From NCBI GenBank assembly GCA_028684915.1, contig JAQUEZ010000138.1, forward strand, positions 1 to 15,915: DNA of 15,915 nucleotides. Reading direction: 5' to 3'. Every line of letters starts with the position of its first letter. The stretch's first letter is position 1. Below are positions 14,052-15,915 of the stretch, in pieces. The stretch comes from Desulfobulbus sp. (GTDB lineage Bacteria > Desulfobacterota > Desulfobulbia > Desulfobulbales > Desulfobulbaceae). The translations under genes and the position numbers were made by a program. The notes under the pieces were generated by a model. The model was not told where the DNA came from and did not search any database. It saw only the letters and a list, made by a program, of their open reading frames with translations.

Positions 14052-14405
14052 ATTCCTGCCGCAGCCGCTGCTCAAATGAGGGCTTGGTCAAAAGTCAAAA
14101 ACCGGGAAAGAAAGCATCAAAATAGCTTCATTCAATGGGATAATGCGCCTCTCAGCGCATCGCATTTTCACCCCGGACCTCTTTGCAGATTGACAATCAA
14201 ATGCAGCATCATTAATTCCAGGGAGGAGAAAAGTCAATCCTGACGACCTGGAACCACCACCTGCAAGTAAGAACAAATTTCTTTAAAAACAAAGCGTTGC
14301 AAGAGAGGAAAGTCGTTCCTGCGCATTTTCCGAGAGCGACACTCCCGGCCCGCAAGGCCCCTTGCCTACGTTTCCACCCGCCAATCAGATTCGCGGAGCA
14401 CGCAC
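14052..14405. promoter_or_regulatory. Divergent promoter region between MFS and MarC genes
   Basis: Both flanking genes are transcribed away from this 354-bp gap, so it must hold both promoters. A perfect -35-like TTGACA lies on the plus strand at 14190-14195, but at 16-17 bp spacing only poor -10 matches (TTAATT/TAATTC) follow. ATGCGC (14143-14148) and GCGCAT (14155-14160) form a small hairpin or operator-like palindrome. No gene is visible. Confidence 0.3.
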
Positions 14406-15050
14406 ATGGATGTTGGTACCTTCAATGAGTATTTCAAATTTTTCGTCGCCCTGGTGGCGGTGGTCAACCCGGTGGGTGCGGTCCCGGTCTTCATCAACCT
14501 CACCGCCAACCAGGCAATCAAAGAGCGCAACACCACCGGCAACATTGCCGCCCTGTCGGTGGGCATCATCCTTTTGGCAGTCCTGTTCACCGGCGAGGCC
14601 ATTCTTCGTTTTTTCGGTATCTCGGTGGGTTCGTTCCGGGTCGGCGGCGGCATTCTCGTCCTGCTGATGGCCATTTCCATGCTCAACGCCAAGATGAGCA
14701 ACATCCGCCAGACCAAGGAAGAGGAGTTGGACTCTGCCGTACGTGAAAGCGTAGCGGTAGTGCCGCTGGCCACACCACTCTTGGCCGGTCCTGGCGCCAT
14801 CAGTACGGTTATCCTCCATGCCCAACGCCACGATTCGTCCCTGCATTACCTGTATCTCAGCCTGGCCATCATTGCTCTTGCCGGGGTTACGGCTTTGTTG
14901 ATGCGCCTGGCACCGCATATCAGCCAATGGTTGGGCAAGACCGGGATCAACATTGTCACCCGACTGATGGGCCTGGTGATGGCAGCCATGGGGGTGGAGT
15001 TTATCGCCCATGGCTTGAAACAGCTGTTTCCCATTCTTGCCCAGAACTGA
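14406..15050 (+). CDS. MarC family (UPF0056) integral membrane protein
   Basis: This 214-residue protein has six hydrophobic segments and the MarC signatures: FFVALVAVVNPVGAVPVFIN at about residues 12-31, FGISVGSFRVGGGILVLLMA at about 70-89 and VVPLATPLLAGPGAISTVIL at about 118-137. MarC, YchE and YhgN make up this family of inner-membrane proteins; the MarC link to multidrug resistance has been disputed and the transported substrate is unknown. GGAG lies 7 nt before ATG 14406. The TsaA gene follows after 42 bp with its own strong ribosome binding site, so the two are probably one transcript. Confidence 0.92.
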   Translation: MDVGTFNEYFKFFVALVAVVNPVGAVPVFINLTANQAIKERNTTGNIAALSVGIILLAVLFTGEAILRFFGISVGSFRVGGGILVLLMAISMLNAKMSNIRQTKEEELDSAVRESVAVVPLATPLLAGPGAISTVILHAQRHDSSLHYLYLSLAIIALAGVTALLMRLAPHISQWLGKTGINIVTRLMGLVMAAMGVEFIAHGLKQLFPILAQN

Positions 15051-15092
15051 GTTCAAAAATCCATTTCCTCCCAACCAAGGAGAATACACCTT

Positions 15093-15494
15093 ATGCAATC
15101 AATCACACTCCCCGAACTCTACTGCATCGGCTTGGTTCACGGCGATATTATCGAGCTTGACCAGGCCCCGAAAAATTACGACATCTCCGATCACACCGGC
15201 ACCCTGGAAATCGATCCCCGCTTCCTTGATGCCATGGACGGCATCAAGGCGGGCATGACCATCGTCGTCCTGTTCTGGCTGCACCGCTCATCCCGCAATA
15301 TCCTCAAGGTCTATCCACGTGGCGACCGCAGCCGGGGTTTAAGCGGCGTCTTTGCCACCCGCAGTCCGGTGCGCCCTAACCCCATTGCCCTGTCCGAACT
15401 CACCGTGCTCGCAGTGGAGGGCAACTGCATTCAGGTGCGCGGCTTGGACGTGCTCGACGGCACGCCGATTATTGATATCAAAAAGAAAATCTGA
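15093..15494 (+). CDS. tsaA: TsaA/TrmO-like tRNA methyltransferase domain protein
   Basis: This 133-residue protein is a TsaA (YaeB/VirR) beta-barrel domain with the signature GVFATRSPVRPNPIALS at residues 85-101 and RGLDVLDGTPIIDIK at 116-130. In E. coli the family member TrmO uses S-adenosylmethionine to methylate N6-threonylcarbamoyladenosine at position 37 of tRNA-Thr. E. coli TrmO is about 235 residues; this protein has only the TsaA core, as in many archaeal and anaerobe members, whose activity is less certain. AAGGAG lies 10 nt before ATG 15093. It follows the MarC-family gene closely. Confidence 0.88.
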   Translation: MQSITLPELYCIGLVHGDIIELDQAPKNYDISDHTGTLEIDPRFLDAMDGIKAGMTIVVLFWLHRSSRNILKVYPRGDRSRGLSGVFATRSPVRPNPIALSELTVLAVEGNCIQVRGLDVLDGTPIIDIKKKI

Positions 15495-15682
15495 GGGCGC
15501 TCCAATGGAAGAGGTCTCCGTCTCCTTTTTCCCACTGTCCTTCATAGCCAGGGTATGGGTTATTTATTGGTCGCCGAATCATGGGTTTCACTTGAGCAGA
15601 TGATGCCTCAATTGCCGTAGTTCAGTGCCCATTTCATCGATCAGACACAAGCTTCCGTCATTTTCTTTCCCCATCCTTATTT

Positions 15683-15915
15683 GGTTCCTCAGCAGAATCT
15701 GTGGGTAACCTTTGGAGTCGGTAAGCCACCAAGTCCATGATATAAAGCTATTTTTAGCCCGTCGTATGTGCGAAATCCATAGGATCGCTTTGTGATCACC
15801 TTTGCCTTGTTGTTAAAGCCTTCCACGCAGCCCAAGGCAATCGCATTTTTTGCACGAAACCAGTTGAGCAAGAGGGGGCGGTGAGCTCTCAACATTTTGG
15901 CGACCTTCTTCATCG
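15683..15915 (-). mobile_element. ISL3-family insertion sequence, 3' end (cut by window edge)
   Basis: The transposase reads leftward into GGTTCCTCAGCAGAATCTGT (15683-15702), whose GGtTC start is the form expected of an ISL3-family terminal inverted repeat; the transposase stop codon lies inside it. The other end and any 8-bp target duplication are outside the window, so the boundary at 15683 is inferred. Confidence 0.55.
15689..15915 (-). CDS. ISL3-family transposase, C-terminal part (partial)
   Basis: These 74 residues contain HRPLLLNWFRAKNAIALGCV, then EGFNNKAKVITKRSYGFRTY and LKIALYHGLGGLP. This is the conserved C-terminus of ISL3 (DDE_Tnp_ISL3) transposases, including the catalytic-Glu region E(G/A)FNNKxKxxxRxxYGxR. 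The gene continues past the right edge of the window, so whether the N-terminal zinc finger and helix-turn-helix are intact cannot be seen. The TGA stop is at 15691-15689. It lies about 190 bp from the TsaA gene, converging with it. Confidence 0.85.
   Translation of the reverse strand, partial: MKKVAKMLRAHRPLLLNWFRAKNAIALGCVEGFNNKAKVITKRSYGFRTYDGLKIALYHGLGGLPTPKVTHRFC

Noticed and set aside
1..15915. CRISPR arrays, rRNA or tRNA genes, and classic phage-defence operons.
   Set aside because: No regularly spaced repeats, no rRNA-like or tRNA-like sequence, and only a broken hsdR tail were found.

Overview
The window looks like a chromosomal stretch of a Gram-negative bacterium. The gene set (Tex, a MarC-family protein, a Sco/PCu(A)C copper-chaperone pair, a GGEEF diguanylate cyclase, a DUF1847 protein, a 3D-domain lipoprotein) and the protein flavour suggest a Desulfobulbaceae-like member of the Desulfobacterota. 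That placement is inference from protein resemblance; no rRNA or other taxonomic marker is present.

Positions 1-2330 are a graveyard of rearranged DNA. They hold the 3' end of an unknown gene, a KaiC/RAD55-like ATPase gene cut off after about 65 codons, a tandem 19-bp repeat resembling sequence around REP-associated transposase elements, an intact LysE-family exporter that is visibly more A+T-rich than the rest, about 500 bp with no convincing gene, the C-terminal part of an IS110-family transposase, and the last codons of a type I restriction hsdR gene. The far right end (from about 15683) is the end of an ISL3-family insertion sequence that runs out of the window.

Positions 2388-15494 are a calmer, densely coded backbone. 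It has a VIT1/CCC1-type membrane protein followed by a strong terminator; a leftward group (3D-domain lipoprotein, Sco, PCu(A)C); a rightward group (GGEEF diguanylate cyclase, DUF1653 protein, Tex); a leftward exported PsbP-like protein; a rightward exported metallo-beta-lactamase-fold protein; a tyrosine-recombinase-like protein that appears to have lost its catalytic residues; a cysteine-rich DUF1847 protein; a leftward DHA2-type MFS transporter; and a rightward MarC-family/TsaA pair.

The most interesting structure is a roughly 155-bp non-autonomous mobile element present as two near-complete copies in opposite orientation (9052-9207 and 12465-12618) plus a solo left end at 4601. Its ends have the form GTAAGCGATCACGGGG. 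The 12465 copy is flanked by a perfect 8-bp direct repeat, and the 9052 copy by a 7/8 one. GTAA ends with 8-bp target duplications are the signature of the IS66 family, so this reads as an IS66-type MITE. Both full copies lie between convergent genes and abut or overlap a stop codon. A second dispersed repeat, a stem-loop with a CTGCGACGCAG loop, occurs at 9996-10050 and as a half copy at 3085.
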